Below, piece by piece: positions 1 through 8,678 of a stretch of 64,000 nucleotides of DNA (positions within the stretch are counted from its first letter, which is position 1; each line of letters starts with the position of its first letter). The notes under the pieces were generated by a model that saw only the letters and a list, made by a program, of their open reading frames with translations, was not told the DNA's origin and made no database searches. Source of the stretch: JALYZC01 sp963725645 (lineage in GTDB: Bacteria > Actinomycetota > Thermoleophilia > Solirubrobacterales > Solirubrobacteraceae). Where the stretch lies: positions 1,364,001 through 1,428,000 of the forward strand of contig CAVRZD010000002.1 in NCBI GenBank assembly GCA_963725645.1, read 5' to 3'. The translations under genes and the position numbers were made by a program.

Positions 1-441
1 GACGACACCCCCCAGCCTGGCGGCGTCGGGGACACGGGCCAAGGTGGACTCGTCGATGTGCGCCCCGGTTAGGCTGTCGGCCGCGACACCGGCGCCGGTG
101 ATCGCGCCCGGCCGGAGCGTGGGGCTCGGGTAACTGCCCGTCAGGTCGCCGCCGGCGGCGGCGCCGTTGAACTGGGCGTCGGTGCCGGGGCTGCCCTGCC
201 TGCCGGTGGCACCGGTGGCGCCGGGCTTGCCCTTCTGGTTCCAGTTGAGCGCGCGCTCGCGGCGGGTGCAGTGCTTGCCGGTGTCGATCACCCGGAGGCC
301 TCCGCTGCGCTTGTTGAAGCAGCCGTGGATCACGCCGTCGCGTCCCGGGATCGCGGCGACGGCCCATCCCGCTCAGGCGAGGATGAAGAGCACGGTGACG
401 CCGACGTTCGCGTACGTCAGGTGGGAGCGCAGGCGGGCCAT
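1..441 (-). pseudogene. Collagen-like surface protein, 5' part, broken by a nonsense codon; runs off the window
   Basis: Reads leftwards from an ATG at 441 that overlaps the stop of the upstream copy (TGATG, 439-443), so the two copies look translationally coupled. The first 22 codons form a basic N-terminus plus membrane anchor containing LTYANVGV. An in-frame TGA at 373-375 follows. At this place the paralogue has a GGA glycine codon, so a single G-to-T change explains the break. Reading on in the same frame restores the family: AVAAIPGRDGVIHGCFNK, six Gly-X-Y triplets (GKP GAT GAT GRQ GSP GTD) and the GGDLTGSYPSP segment. The 3' end lies outside the window. A base-call error at 373 cannot be excluded. 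Confidence 0.75.
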
Positions 442-1274
442 CAGAACACGGACTGGATCGCGGCGCGGTACGGCAGCGATCCGGACGCGCGGCGAGTCAT
501 CACGGCGGTGATCGTGGGGCTCCCGCCGCCGCCGCTGACCTGGAACGTGACCACGCGCACGGTGTCGGTGGACGGATCGATTCCCGCCGTGGCCGTTGCG
601 TTGTTCGCGAGCTGGTCGAACGAGTTGGTCGTGGTCGCCCCGCTTGTGTCGGCGATGAGGACGTCGATGGGGCCGCCGGTTTGGTTCGTGATCGACGCGG
701 TCGTTCCGGTGCTGGGCGAGGTGACACACGACACCTGGAGCTTGAGGCCGGGGCCGGGAGGGGCGGTGATGAACGAGCCTCCGCAGTTCCCTTTCCCCCC
801 GACTCGGCTGCGGCGGGCGAGCTCGAAGGACGAGATGCCTCCCACCGATGCCGCGTCGGGCACCTGGCCGAGGGTGGATTCGTCGATGCTCACGCCGGTG
901 AGGGAGTTCGGCGCGACGTGGGTGCCGTTGATCGTGCCGGAGCGGATGGCGGGGTTCGGGTAGGAGCCGGTGAGGTCGCCGCCGGCGGCGGCGCCGTTGA
1001 ACTGGGCGTCGGAGCCGGGCTGACCCTGCTTGCCGGCGGCGCCGGTGGCGCCGGGCTTGCCCTTCTGGTTCCAGTTGAGCGCGCGCTCGCGGCGGGTGCA
1101 GTGCTTGCCGGTGTCGATCACCCGGAGGCCTCCGGTGCGCTTGTTGAAGCAGCCGTGGATGACGCCGTCGCGGCCGGGGATGGCGGCGACGGCGAAGCCG
1201 CTTCCCGCCAGCACCAGCGCGACGATCACGCCCACATTGGCGAACGTCGCATGCTTGCGCAGTCGGCCGAGCAT
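441..1274 (-). CDS. Collagen-like secreted or membrane-anchored protein
   Basis: A 277-residue protein of unknown function. Residues 10-31 form a hydrophobic anchor or signal. Residues 72-89 are six Gly-X-Y triplets (GKP GAT GAA GKQ GQP GSD), followed by GGDLTGSYPNP, a motif typical of bacterial collagen-like and tail-fibre-like surface proteins. The C-terminal 150 residues look like an extracellular beta-rich domain. The start at 1274 is chosen over an upstream ATG at 1331 because AAAGGA sits 5 bases before it. The gene is tandemly duplicated downstream at an offset of 830 bases: bases 145-370 closely match 975-1200. The lineage-typical anchor suggests cell-surface display, which is an inference. 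Confidence 0.75.
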   Translation of the reverse strand: MLGRLRKHATFANVGVIVALVLAGSGFAVAAIPGRDGVIHGCFNKRTGGLRVIDTGKHCTRRERALNWNQKGKPGATGAAGKQGQPGSDAQFNGAAAGGDLTGSYPNPAIRSGTINGTHVAPNSLTGVSIDESTLGQVPDAASVGGISSFELARRSRVGGKGNCGGSFITAPPGPGLKLQVSCVTSPSTGTTASITNQTGGPIDVLIADTSGATTTNSFDQLANNATATAGIDPSTDTVRVVTFQVSGGGGSPTITAVMTRRASGSLPYRAAIQSVF

Positions 1275-1361
1275 CGAAATCCTTTCGCGGTTGCTGATCC
1301 GCGGTAAAGCTAGCCACGGCCGCTCACGCAAAGCTCACGGGCTGCCAGACTGACCGGCCGC

Positions 1362-2198
1362 GTGCGTCCCATCGACGTCCACCACCTCGGCCGCGAGCAC
1401 GTGATCTGCTGCTGGCAGGTCGGCGACGTGCTGATCGACCCCGGCCCGGAGTCCGCCAGCGCGACCCTCCTGGAGGCCCTCGGCGGCGAGGTGCCCCGCG
1501 CGCTGCTGCTCACCCACATCCATCTCGATCACGCGGGCGCCGCGGGCGCTCTCGTGCGGCGCTGGCCGGACCTCGAGGTCTACGTGCACGAGGTCGGCGC
1601 CCCGCACCTGGCCGACCCGACGAAGCTGCTCGAGAGCGCCGAGCGCCTGTACGGCGACGACATGGAGCGGCTGTGGGGCGAGGTGGCGCCCGTGCCGGAG
1701 GCCAACCTGCACCCGCTGGCCGGCGGCGAGACGCTGGCGGGAGGCTTCGAGGTCGCCTACACACCGGGCCACGCCTCGCATCACGTCGCCTACCTGCACG
1801 CGGACTCCGGGCGCGCCTTCGTCGGCGACATGGCCGGCGTGCGAATCCCTCCGGCCGACCTGACGCTGCCCCCGACGCCGCCGCCCGACATCGACATCGA
1901 CGCCTGGAACGCCTCGCTGTCGCTGATCGCGGAGTGGCGCCCCGAGTCGCTCGGCATCACACACTTCGGCGCGCTCGAGCGCCCGTTCGAGCAGCTCGCC
2001 GTCATGCGCGACCGCCTCGCGGCGTGGGCGACGATCGCCCGCGAGTTCGACAGCCTGGCCTTCGAGGCGCACGTGCGCGACGAGATCGCGTCCGGGACGC
2101 CCGATGAGGACACCGCCGCCAAGTACCTCCTGGCCGTTCCGCCCGAGCAGCAGTGGCTCGGTCTCGAGCGCTGGTGGCGCAAGCGCGCGGCAGCCTGA
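1362..2198 (+). CDS. MBL-fold metallo-hydrolase
   Basis: Metallo-beta-lactamase-fold hydrolase of 278 residues. The metal-binding HxHxDH motif is visible as THIHLDH at residues 51-57, with a later His in TPGHASHH and the Asp in FVGDMAG. These are the ligands for a binuclear metal centre. The C-terminal third is helical, as in glyoxalase-II-like or lactonase-like members that act on thioesters or esters, but the substrate cannot be told. The GTG start at 1362 lies 88 bases from the divergent collagen-like gene. The coding end overlaps or abuts the EamA gene, suggesting co-transcription. Confidence 0.85.
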   Translation: MRPIDVHHLGREHVICCWQVGDVLIDPGPESASATLLEALGGEVPRALLLTHIHLDHAGAAGALVRRWPDLEVYVHEVGAPHLADPTKLLESAERLYGDDMERLWGEVAPVPEANLHPLAGGETLAGGFEVAYTPGHASHHVAYLHADSGRAFVGDMAGVRIPPADLTLPPTPPPDIDIDAWNASLSLIAEWRPESLGITHFGALERPFEQLAVMRDRLAAWATIAREFDSLAFEAHVRDEIASGTPDEDTAAKYLLAVPPEQQWLGLERWWRKRAAA

Positions 2199-2212
2199 CC
2201 GAGTCGCGCGGG

Positions 2213-3061
2213 GTGTCGCCCGCGCCGGTCGGCATGGTCCTGGGCGCCGTCTCGGCGGTGCAGTTCGGCGCCGGGCTCGCCGTCACGCTGTTCGCGCAGC
2301 TCGGCCCCGTCGGCACGGTGCTGCTGCGCCTGGGCTTCGCGGCGATCGTGCTCGTGATCGCGTGGCGGCCGGCCGTGCGCGGGCGCACCCGGAGCGAGTG
2401 GGAGCTGGCGGCCGCATTCGGGCTCTCGCTGGCTCTGATGAACGGCCTCTACTACCTCGCGATCGACCGCATCCCGCAGGGCGTCGCCGTCACGTTCGAG
2501 TTCGTGGGCCCGCTGGGGGTCGCGCTCGCCGCCTCGCGACGGGGCCTGGACGTGGTGTGGGCGGCCATGGCCGCCGCCGGCGTCGCCCTGCTCGGCGGCG
2601 GCCTGGGCGCGTCGCTCGACGCGCTCGGGGTCGTGTTCGCCCTCGGCGCCGGGGCGGCCTGGGCCGCGTACATCCTGCTCAACACCCGGGTGGGGCAGAC
2701 ATTCGCGGGCGGGGAGGGCCTCGCGCTCGCGATGGTGTTCGGCACGGCGGTGCTGATCGTGCCGGGCGTGATCGACGCGGGCGGCGCACTGCTGGAGCCC
2801 GACCTGCTGGCGCTCGGCTTCGGCGTGGCGCTGCTGTCGTCGGTCATCCCGTACTCGCTCGAGCTCGAGGCGCTGCGGCGGATGCCGGCGCGGGTGTTCG
2901 GCGTCCTGATGAGCCTCGAGCCGGCGCTCGCCGCCCTCGCGGGCTTCCTCGTGCTGGGCCAGGACGTGCGGACGGTCGAGGCGGTGGCGATCGCGCTCGT
3001 GGTCGCCGCCAGCGCCGGTGCGGCGCGCACCGCCCGCGAGCCGCGGCCACCCGTGGATTAA
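2213..3061 (+). CDS. EamA/DMT-family exporter (RhtA-like)
   Basis: A drug/metabolite-superfamily permease of about 282 residues with ten predicted membrane segments in two EamA repeats. Motifs such as NGLYYLAIDRIPQGVAVT, the GPLGVAL stretch and the second-repeat YSLELEALRRMPARVFGV are typical of the RhtA group (threonine/homoserine exporters), so amino-acid or metabolite efflux is likely but the substrate is unproven. An ATG at 2153 would overlap the MBL gene by 46 bases. The GTG at 2213, just after the MBL stop, removes a hydrophilic leader and is preferred; ATG 2234 is also possible. Confidence 0.82.
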   Translation: MSPAPVGMVLGAVSAVQFGAGLAVTLFAQLGPVGTVLLRLGFAAIVLVIAWRPAVRGRTRSEWELAAAFGLSLALMNGLYYLAIDRIPQGVAVTFEFVGPLGVALAASRRGLDVVWAAMAAAGVALLGGGLGASLDALGVVFALGAGAAWAAYILLNTRVGQTFAGGEGLALAMVFGTAVLIVPGVIDAGGALLEPDLLALGFGVALLSSVIPYSLELEALRRMPARVFGVLMSLEPALAALAGFLVLGQDVRTVEAVAIALVVAASAGAARTAREPRPPVD

Positions 3062-3084
3062 GGTCCGCGCGCTAGGTTCCGATC

Positions 3085-4023
3085 ATGAGGGTCTTCGTGG
3101 CCGGCGCAACGGGCACGATCGGACGACGGCTCGTGCCGTCGCTCGTCGAGGCGGGGCACGACGTCACCGGCATGACCCGGTCGGAGGGGAAGGCCGACGC
3201 GCTGCGGGCGGCGGGCGCGGAGCCGGTCGCGTGCAACGCGCTCGACGCCGCCGCGCTGCGCGACGCTGTGGCGGCCGCGAAGCCGGAGGTGGTCGTGCAC
3301 GAGCTCACCGCGATCCCGCCGGCCTTCAACCCGCGCCGCATGGCCGAGGAGTTCGCGCCGACGAACCGCCTGCGGACCGAGGGCACGCGCCACCTGGTCG
3401 ACGCCGCGGTGGCCGCCGGCGCGCAGCGCATGGTGGCCCAGAGCATCGCGTTCGCCTACGCGCCCACGGGCGAGTGGGTCAAGACCGAGGACGACGAGCT
3501 GTTCCTCGACGCGCCCGAGGCCTTCCGCAGCACCGTCGAGGCCGTGCAGGCGCTCGAGGCGGCGGTGCTCGGCGAGGACGGCCTCGAGGGCCTGGTCCTC
3601 CGCTACGGCTTCTTCTACGGGCCGGGAACGAGCTATGCGCCCGACGGCCCGATCGCCGAGCAGGTCCGCCGCCGCCGCTTCCCTGTCGGGGGGCGCGGCA
3701 CCGGCCGCTTCTCGTTCGTCCACCTCGACGACGCCGTGCGCGCGACCGTCGCCGCCGTCGAGGGCGGGCCTTCCGGGACGTACAACGTCGTCGACGACGA
3801 TCCGGCGCCGGTGGCGGACTGGCTGCCGGCCTACGCGGCGGCCCTCGGCGCGCCCGCGCCGCGCCGCCTGCCGGGATGGCTCGTGCGCCTCGCCGCCGGC
3901 CCCTACGCGCTCTACACCATGACCGAGCTGCGCGGGGCGTCGAACGCGCGCGCCCGCGAGCGGCTCGGCTGGGCGCCGCAGCTCTCCTCCTGGCGCCAGG
4001 GATTCGGCGCGGCGCTCGGATAG
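3085..4023 (+). CDS. NAD(P)-dependent epimerase/dehydratase family protein
   Basis: Extended short-chain dehydrogenase of 312 residues. The nucleotide-binding motif is GATGTIGRR at residues 7-15, with VHELTAIPP further on. The usual YxxxK catalytic pair is not clear in its normal place, so this may be an atypical SDR or NmrA-like member rather than a true sugar epimerase. The C-terminus (RERLGWAPQLSSWRQGF) matches the tail of the epimerase family. The ATG at 3085 has TAGGTT 6 bases upstream and no ribosome site, so the transcript is probably leaderless. The Usp-like gene follows after 10 bases. Confidence 0.75.
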   Translation: MRVFVAGATGTIGRRLVPSLVEAGHDVTGMTRSEGKADALRAAGAEPVACNALDAAALRDAVAAAKPEVVVHELTAIPPAFNPRRMAEEFAPTNRLRTEGTRHLVDAAVAAGAQRMVAQSIAFAYAPTGEWVKTEDDELFLDAPEAFRSTVEAVQALEAAVLGEDGLEGLVLRYGFFYGPGTSYAPDGPIAEQVRRRRFPVGGRGTGRFSFVHLDDAVRATVAAVEGGPSGTYNVVDDDPAPVADWLPAYAAALGAPAPRRLPGWLVRLAAGPYALYTMTELRGASNARARERLGWAPQLSSWRQGFGAALG

Positions 4024-4033
4024 GGGTCGCGGC

Positions 4034-4363
4034 ATGGCCGACGAGCGCCCGGTGCTGTTCTGCTTCGACGGCTCCGCCCAGGCGCGCGCCGCAGTCGAGG
4101 AGGCCGGGCGCCAGCTCGAGCGCGGCCGCCGCGCGATCGTCGCGACCGTGTGGAGCCCGGCGGAGCTGACGGCGTTCGTCGGCGCGCCGGTGAACGCGCC
4201 GGCGGGATTCGACGACCAGGTCGCCGACAAGGCCAGGGAGGTCGCCGACGACGGCGCCGAGCTCGCCCGCGGGGCGGGTTTCGAGGCGACCGCGGTCGTC
4301 GAGCGCGTCGCCGCGGCGGTCACGCAGCACACGGCGAGGCCGGTCCTCGTCGTCCATGCCTGA
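4034..4363 (+). CDS. Universal-stress-protein-like protein with an internal deletion
   Basis: A 109-residue protein. It starts like a UspA domain (PVLFCFDGSAQARAAVEEA) and ends like one (TQHTARPVLVVHA), but normal UspA domains are about 140 residues. The missing stretch is where the ATP-binding loop G-x2-G-x9-G-S/T belongs, between FEATAVVE and RVAAAVTQH. The frame is intact, so an in-frame deletion of about 30-35 codons is the simplest reading. ATP binding is therefore unlikely. It follows the epimerase gene by 10 bases and probably shares its transcript. An assembly collapse is an alternative. Confidence 0.7.
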   Translation: MADERPVLFCFDGSAQARAAVEEAGRQLERGRRAIVATVWSPAELTAFVGAPVNAPAGFDDQVADKAREVADDGAELARGAGFEATAVVERVAAAVTQHTARPVLVVHA

Positions 4364-4457
4364 GAGTCCCGCGTACGCGTCAAGTCGCCAGGTTCTGGTT
4401 TGCGCGCTGACCTACCCTGGGTACACCCGGAGAGCGCCATCACGGCGCCCGTGACGT

Positions 4458-5204
4458 ATGCCCATGACCGAGGATCGAACACTCGTGCGGGTCCTGGACG
4501 TGGACCCTGAGCTCGGCTACCGCCTCGACGACGAGGAGCGCGCCGCCGCGCGCCGGTACGCCGTGGCCGAGGTCCTGACGCTCGATCCCGGTCCCTGGCG
4601 CGAGGCCTTCGACCCGCCGGACGACGGCATCCAGGTCGGCCTCCTGGTGCTGGACGGCCTGCTGGCGCACGAGCTGCGCCTCGGCAGCGGCGCCAGCGCG
4701 GAGCTGCTCGGCGCGGGGGACCTGCTGCGGCCGTGGGACGAGATCCAGGCCCAGTCGATCTCCGACTGGTCCGTGTCCTGGCGCGTGCTCGAGCCGACGC
4801 GGCTCGCCGTGCTGGACCGGCGCTTCGCCACGGTCGCGAGCCGGTGGCCGGCGCTGCTCGACGTGATCCTCCGCCGCACCGTCATGCGCGCGCGCGCCGC
4901 GGGCTTCCTGCGCGCGGTCACCCATCTCACGCGGGTGGACGACCGGCTGCTGGTCCTGATGTGGTTCCTGGCGGAGCGGTGGGGCCGCGTGCGGCCGGAG
5001 GGCGTCGTACTGCCGCTCAAGCTCACCCACCAGCTCCTGGCCGCGCTCGTCGGGGCGAAGCGCCCCTCGGTCACCACCGCCCTGGGCGAGCTGACCGCCG
5101 CGGGGCTGGTGGAGCGCCGCGACGACGGGTCGTGGCTCCTGCTCGGCGAGCCGCCGGAGCAGCCCGGGCGCCACCGGGAGAACGGCGCCCGCGTCGCGGC
5201 GTAG
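4458..5204 (+). CDS. Crp/Fnr-family transcriptional regulator
   Basis: Regulator of 248 residues with an N-terminal cyclic-nucleotide-binding-like beta-barrel (about 30-140), a long dimerisation helix and a C-terminal winged helix-turn-helix (about 175-235). The segment LPLKLTHQLLAALVGAKRPS followed by VTTALGELTAAGLVER is the Crp-type DNA-recognition region. There is no N-terminal Cys cluster for an Fnr-like iron-sulfur cluster, and the cNMP phosphate-binding signature is not recognisable, so the ligand is unknown. This divergent group is common in high-GC actinobacteria. It stands alone between the Usp gene and a convergent secreted-protein gene. ATG 4458 or ATG 4464 could be the start. Confidence 0.83.
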   Translation: MPMTEDRTLVRVLDVDPELGYRLDDEERAAARRYAVAEVLTLDPGPWREAFDPPDDGIQVGLLVLDGLLAHELRLGSGASAELLGAGDLLRPWDEIQAQSISDWSVSWRVLEPTRLAVLDRRFATVASRWPALLDVILRRTVMRARAAGFLRAVTHLTRVDDRLLVLMWFLAERWGRVRPEGVVLPLKLTHQLLAALVGAKRPSVTTALGELTAAGLVERRDDGSWLLLGEPPEQPGRHRENGARVAA

Positions 5205-5255
5205 CCGGGGGCCCGGTGTCGCACAGCGTCCCGGGCGAGAACCCGGCCGCGTCGG

Positions 5256-6500
5256 CTAGCGCACGATCGTGAAGCCGGTGCTCCTGGACGTCGAGCGGTG
5301 GCCGGCCGCGTCCACCGCGCTGACGGTCAGGGTGTAGCGACCCGGCTTGAGGCGCTTGGTCCGGCTCAGGCGGCCCTGGAATCTGACCTTGTCGGCGCCC
5401 GCGTGCCCGCTGAACGGCAGGGTGCCGCGGACGTTCAGGATCGTGCACTTCGGCTTGCGCCGGTTGCTTCGGGTTTGCGCCAGGCAGCGCCGGCCGACCC
5501 GGCGGCCCGTCTTGGGCTGTGAGAACGCGAGGGTGACCCTGGCGGGAGCCGAGAGCGTGAAGCCGACGATCGTTCCGACCGGTGGGCGCCGCGCACGCGA
5601 GAGGCGAGGCAAGAGCGATCCCAGCCGCCACACCGACGGTGTGACCTTCAGTCCGGTCACCGTCACCCGCGCCCGCGGAGTCGAGTTGCATCCCCCGACC
5701 ATGACGGTCGCCGAGTGGTGGTGGACCTCCTGCTGGGGCACCTGGTCCTGGCCCCAGTATTCGAGCGCGTGCCGCCCCGCGGGTATGGTCACCGCGGCCT
5801 GCCCCGAGGGGGCGGGGATCACCTGCTCGCGGCCGCCGTCGACGCGGAAGTGCACGGCGTAGGCGGTCGTCGCCGGATCGGTGGAGACGCTCACCGGGAT
5901 TCGCCCGTCCTGCGAGCAGCCCGCCACCTGGGCGGTCGTGGTCGGCGCTGCCACGACCTCCGCGTTGAACAGCAATTCGGTGAACACGATGGTGCCGAGA
6001 GACGCGCCCGAAGGCATGCCGTCCGCGAACTCGCTGAACACGCTGCCGCGGGCGGCCTCGGCCGGCGTGCTGGGAACGGTCGTGCCCGTGTCCGCATCGA
6101 TCCCGATCTGATCGCCGGCGCGGATCGGCAGGGACGTGTCGAACGTCCTCAGCGTGTCGTCGGACCCGACGCTCGAGAGCGTCTGCAGCGCGCTGCTTCC
6201 GGCGCCCGTGAACGTGCCGCCGCCGGCCGGACGCATCACCCGCAGCGCGAAAATGTTGAAATTGGGACTCGAGTCTCGCCCCCTCATGCGCCAACGGATC
6301 ACGGTGCCGTCCACCGGCGACGCCAGGCGGGCCCCGGGTACCGGCAGCACCGTCTGCACGTAGACCCTCGGAGCGTTGGTGCTCGTGTTGCCGGTGCGCG
6401 AATGGGTGAGCGGACTGCCCACGATGACCGTCGCCCGGCCACTGGCCGGCATGAGCCCCAGGCACAGCAGAACTACCAGCACAGCCGCATACCGGCGCAC
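5256..6500 (-). CDS. Secreted protein with a lineage-typical C-terminal Ig-like domain
   Basis: Exported protein of about 414 residues. The GTG at 6500 places a clean signal peptide (RRYAAVLVVLLCLGLMP) at the N-terminus; an upstream GTG at 6659 would add 53 basic, low-complexity residues and is less likely. The central part contains an all-beta domain. The last 130 residues carry a domain met repeatedly in Solirubrobacterales secreted proteins: VGTIVGFTLSAPARVTLAF, GRRVGRRCLAQT, NRRKPKC, GTLPFSGHAG, FQGRLSRTKRLKPGRYTL and a terminal FTIVR. Four Cys may form disulfides. The function is unknown; a cell-surface or extracellular role is inferred. Confidence 0.75.
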   Translation of the reverse strand: MRRYAAVLVVLLCLGLMPASGRATVIVGSPLTHSRTGNTSTNAPRVYVQTVLPVPGARLASPVDGTVIRWRMRGRDSSPNFNIFALRVMRPAGGGTFTGAGSSALQTLSSVGSDDTLRTFDTSLPIRAGDQIGIDADTGTTVPSTPAEAARGSVFSEFADGMPSGASLGTIVFTELLFNAEVVAAPTTTAQVAGCSQDGRIPVSVSTDPATTAYAVHFRVDGGREQVIPAPSGQAAVTIPAGRHALEYWGQDQVPQQEVHHHSATVMVGGCNSTPRARVTVTGLKVTPSVWRLGSLLPRLSRARRPPVGTIVGFTLSAPARVTLAFSQPKTGRRVGRRCLAQTRSNRRKPKCTILNVRGTLPFSGHAGADKVRFQGRLSRTKRLKPGRYTLTVSAVDAAGHRSTSRSTGFTIVR

Positions 6501-6813
6501 CGACCGCGACGACCGGCCGCGCGCCACCGACCGCAATCCCCGCTTCGACGCCTCGGCGCTGCTCACGTCGGTCGCCGCTGTTCCCAGCGCGCGAACCTGC
6601 CGCGGCAGATCCACGTGCGGCCAGCGGGACATGCTGCTTTGGCGCATCGCGATGATCACCTCGTCGAAGCCAACACTCGTGCCTTGCCGAGATCGGCGGG
6701 CAAGCTGGCCCGCCGCGTTGCTGGTCTCGGCGCTCTAACCAAGGACTCCGAAGATCCCGAAAACCTTCCCGGGCTGAGCCGGCATCACACCGCTCTGCGA
6801 CACGGGGCCGGGG

Positions 6814-7737
6814 CTAGGTGCCGCCCGCGAGTGCGGACACCGCGGCGGGCACGCCCTCGCGCGCGCTCGGGAAGCGCGGCGACCAGGCCAGCTCGCGCTT
6901 GATGCGCTCGTTGGACGTGCGCGCCGACCGCACCACCGCGGTCACGGCGTGGCGGCCGGCCGCCAGGCGCGCGAGGCCGGCCGGAATCCGGCGCGGACGG
7001 CCCACGCCCAGCGCCTCGGCCGTCAGCGCGACGAAGTCGTAGAGGGTGATCGGGTCGTCGTCGGCCAGGTGGTACAGCGCGCCGTCCGGGGCCTCCTCGA
7101 GCGCGGCGACGAACGCCGCCGCCACGTCGTCGACGTGCACCACGTCCCACCAGTTCTTGCCCGAGCCGACCACGGCGAAGCGTCCGGGCTGGCGCAGCCG
7201 GCGGACGAACTCGTGCGCGTACCACCCGCCGGGGCCGTAGACGTGCCCGGGCCGGATCACGACCGACGGCAGGCCGGACTCGCGCAGCAGGCGCTCGCCC
7301 TCCTGCTTGGAGCGCCCGTAGGGCGTCTGCACCGGCAGCTCGGTCTCCTCGGTCAGGAGCGCGCCGCCGGCCTCGCCGGTGACCACGGTCGAGGCGAACA
7401 CGAATTTCGGACCGCCGACCTCCCCGGCGCCGCCCGTCGATGCGGCGCAGGCCTCGATCAGCCGGGCCGTCCCGTGCACGTTGACCTCGCGGATCCGCTC
7501 CTCGTCGCGCTGTGAGGCGATCTCGGCCGCGAGGTGCACGACGGCCTCCGGCCGGGCGGCCCCGAGCGCTGTGCGCAGGCCCTCGCCGTCGGTCAGGTCG
7601 CCCCGGAGCTCCTCGACGCCGTCGGGTGCCGACCCGGAGCGGCGCGCGAGCGCGGAGACCGCGTGCCCGCGCTCGAGCAGACGGGCGCAGACGGCGGCGC
7701 CGAGGAACCCGCTGGCGCCCGTGACGAGGACCTTCAC
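6814..7737 (-). CDS. NAD-dependent epimerase/dehydratase
   Basis: Extended SDR of 307 residues. The GTG start at 7737 gives VKVLVTGASGFLGAAV, with the GxxGxxG dinucleotide-binding motif at residues 7-13. The catalytic pair is seen in TPYGRSKQEGE (YxxxK), preceded by the FASTVVTGEA serine strand. Sugar-nucleotide epimerases and dehydratases, as well as steroid or flavonoid reductases, share this plan, so the substrate is open. TAGGCT lies 7 bases before the GTG, matching the leaderless pattern of the region. It is divergent from clpS (62 bases between starts). Confidence 0.82.
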   Translation of the reverse strand: MKVLVTGASGFLGAAVCARLLERGHAVSALARRSGSAPDGVEELRGDLTDGEGLRTALGAARPEAVVHLAAEIASQRDEERIREVNVHGTARLIEACAASTGGAGEVGGPKFVFASTVVTGEAGGALLTEETELPVQTPYGRSKQEGERLLRESGLPSVVIRPGHVYGPGGWYAHEFVRRLRQPGRFAVVGSGKNWWDVVHVDDVAAAFVAALEEAPDGALYHLADDDPITLYDFVALTAEALGVGRPRRIPAGLARLAAGRHAVTAVVRSARTSNERIKRELAWSPRFPSAREGVPAAVSALAGGT

Positions 7738-7799
7738 GCGGGCGAGCCTACCCGCTCGAAGGGGTGGACCAGCGCCGTTTCGGGGGTATCCTCGCGGCG

Positions 7800-8087
7800 A
7801 TGACATCCACCGTGGAGCTCCCGCGCACACAGGGCCCGGGCACGGGCCGTGACGACAACTGGCGCGTCATCGTGCGCAACGACGACCACAACACGTTCGA
7901 CCACGTCGCCCGCACCCTCGCGCGCTTCATCCCGGGCGTGAACCTCGACGGCGGCTACTCGTTCGCCGATCGGATTCACAGCCGCGGGCAGGCGCTGGTG
8001 TGGGGCGGGCCGCTCGAGCGGGCCGAGCTGTACTGGGAGCAGCTCAACGACGCCGGCCTGACGATGGCCCCGCTCGAGCAGGGCTGA
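7800..8087 (+). CDS. clpS: ATP-dependent Clp protease adaptor ClpS
   Basis: Small adaptor of 95 residues that binds N-end-rule substrates and the Clp ATPase N-domain. Family hallmarks are WRVIVRNDDHNTFDHV (substrate-binding Asn-Asp and the following His), the downstream IHSRGQALVWGG and the final ERAELYWEQLNDAGL. The ATG at 7800 is preferred over an in-frame ATG at 7764 because it gives the usual length and has TATCCT 7 bases upstream. The stop abuts the stop of the convergent hypothetical gene (8087/8088). No clpA/clpC is adjacent. Confidence 0.93.
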   Translation: MTSTVELPRTQGPGTGRDDNWRVIVRNDDHNTFDHVARTLARFIPGVNLDGGYSFADRIHSRGQALVWGGPLERAELYWEQLNDAGLTMAPLEQG

Positions 8088-8678
8088 CTACGCGCCGCCA
8101 CCCGAGCGGCGGTCGAACCACTCGCCGAAGGTGCCCAGCGCGGTAGCCGTGGCCACGCCCGCGCGTCCGAGTGGGCCGGCGTCGGCGGGTTCGATCGCCC
8201 GTTCGGGGTCCTCGCCGGTTGCCACCGCCGCGCGGCGCACGGCGTCGACGGCGCTCGACACGCGCTGCTCCCAGCGCTCGCACCACTCCGCGAGCGACGC
8301 GTCGTCGTTGGCGCGGGCCAGCGCCGCCAGGTAGGCGAGCAGCGTCGCGACGTGCTGGCCGTCGAGCACGGCCAGGCGCGCGGCCTGGTTGCGTTCGAGC
8401 GTGCGATCGGCGACCGCGCTGCGGGCGCCGGCGAGGCTCGCGCCCACGCCTTGCGCCGCCGGCCGGCCGAACAGGCCGTAGGACGCGGTTCGCTCCCCGA
8501 GGTCGACCAGCAGCTCCTCGGCCAGCTCGGCGCCCGCGGCCAGCGCCGCGGCGGGCGGGTGTGGGGCGAGTCGGGCGGCCAGGCTGCGCCAGTGCTCCGC
8601 CAGCTGCCGCGTGAAGGCGTAGCACTCGCGCAGCGCGCGGTTCTGCGCCGGGAGCAGGCCGGGGGTGGGCGCGGTCAC
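8088..8678 (-). CDS. Conserved hypothetical protein, helical
   Basis: A 196-residue soluble, almost entirely alpha-helical and Ala/Arg-rich protein of unrecognised family. It starts at a GTG (8678) whose TGA overlap (GTGA) couples it to the 109-residue protein encoded upstream. Repeated helices with Trp and Cys (CYAFTRQLAEHWRSL, EWCERWEQRV) suggest a four-helix bundle. There is no signal peptide or catalytic motif. The tight coupling implies a functional partnership with the upstream protein. Confidence 0.65.
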   Translation of the reverse strand: MTAPTPGLLPAQNRALRECYAFTRQLAEHWRSLAARLAPHPPAAALAAGAELAEELLVDLGERTASYGLFGRPAAQGVGASLAGARSAVADRTLERNQAARLAVLDGQHVATLLAYLAALARANDDASLAEWCERWEQRVSSAVDAVRRAAVATGEDPERAIEPADAGPLGRAGVATATALGTFGEWFDRRSGGGA

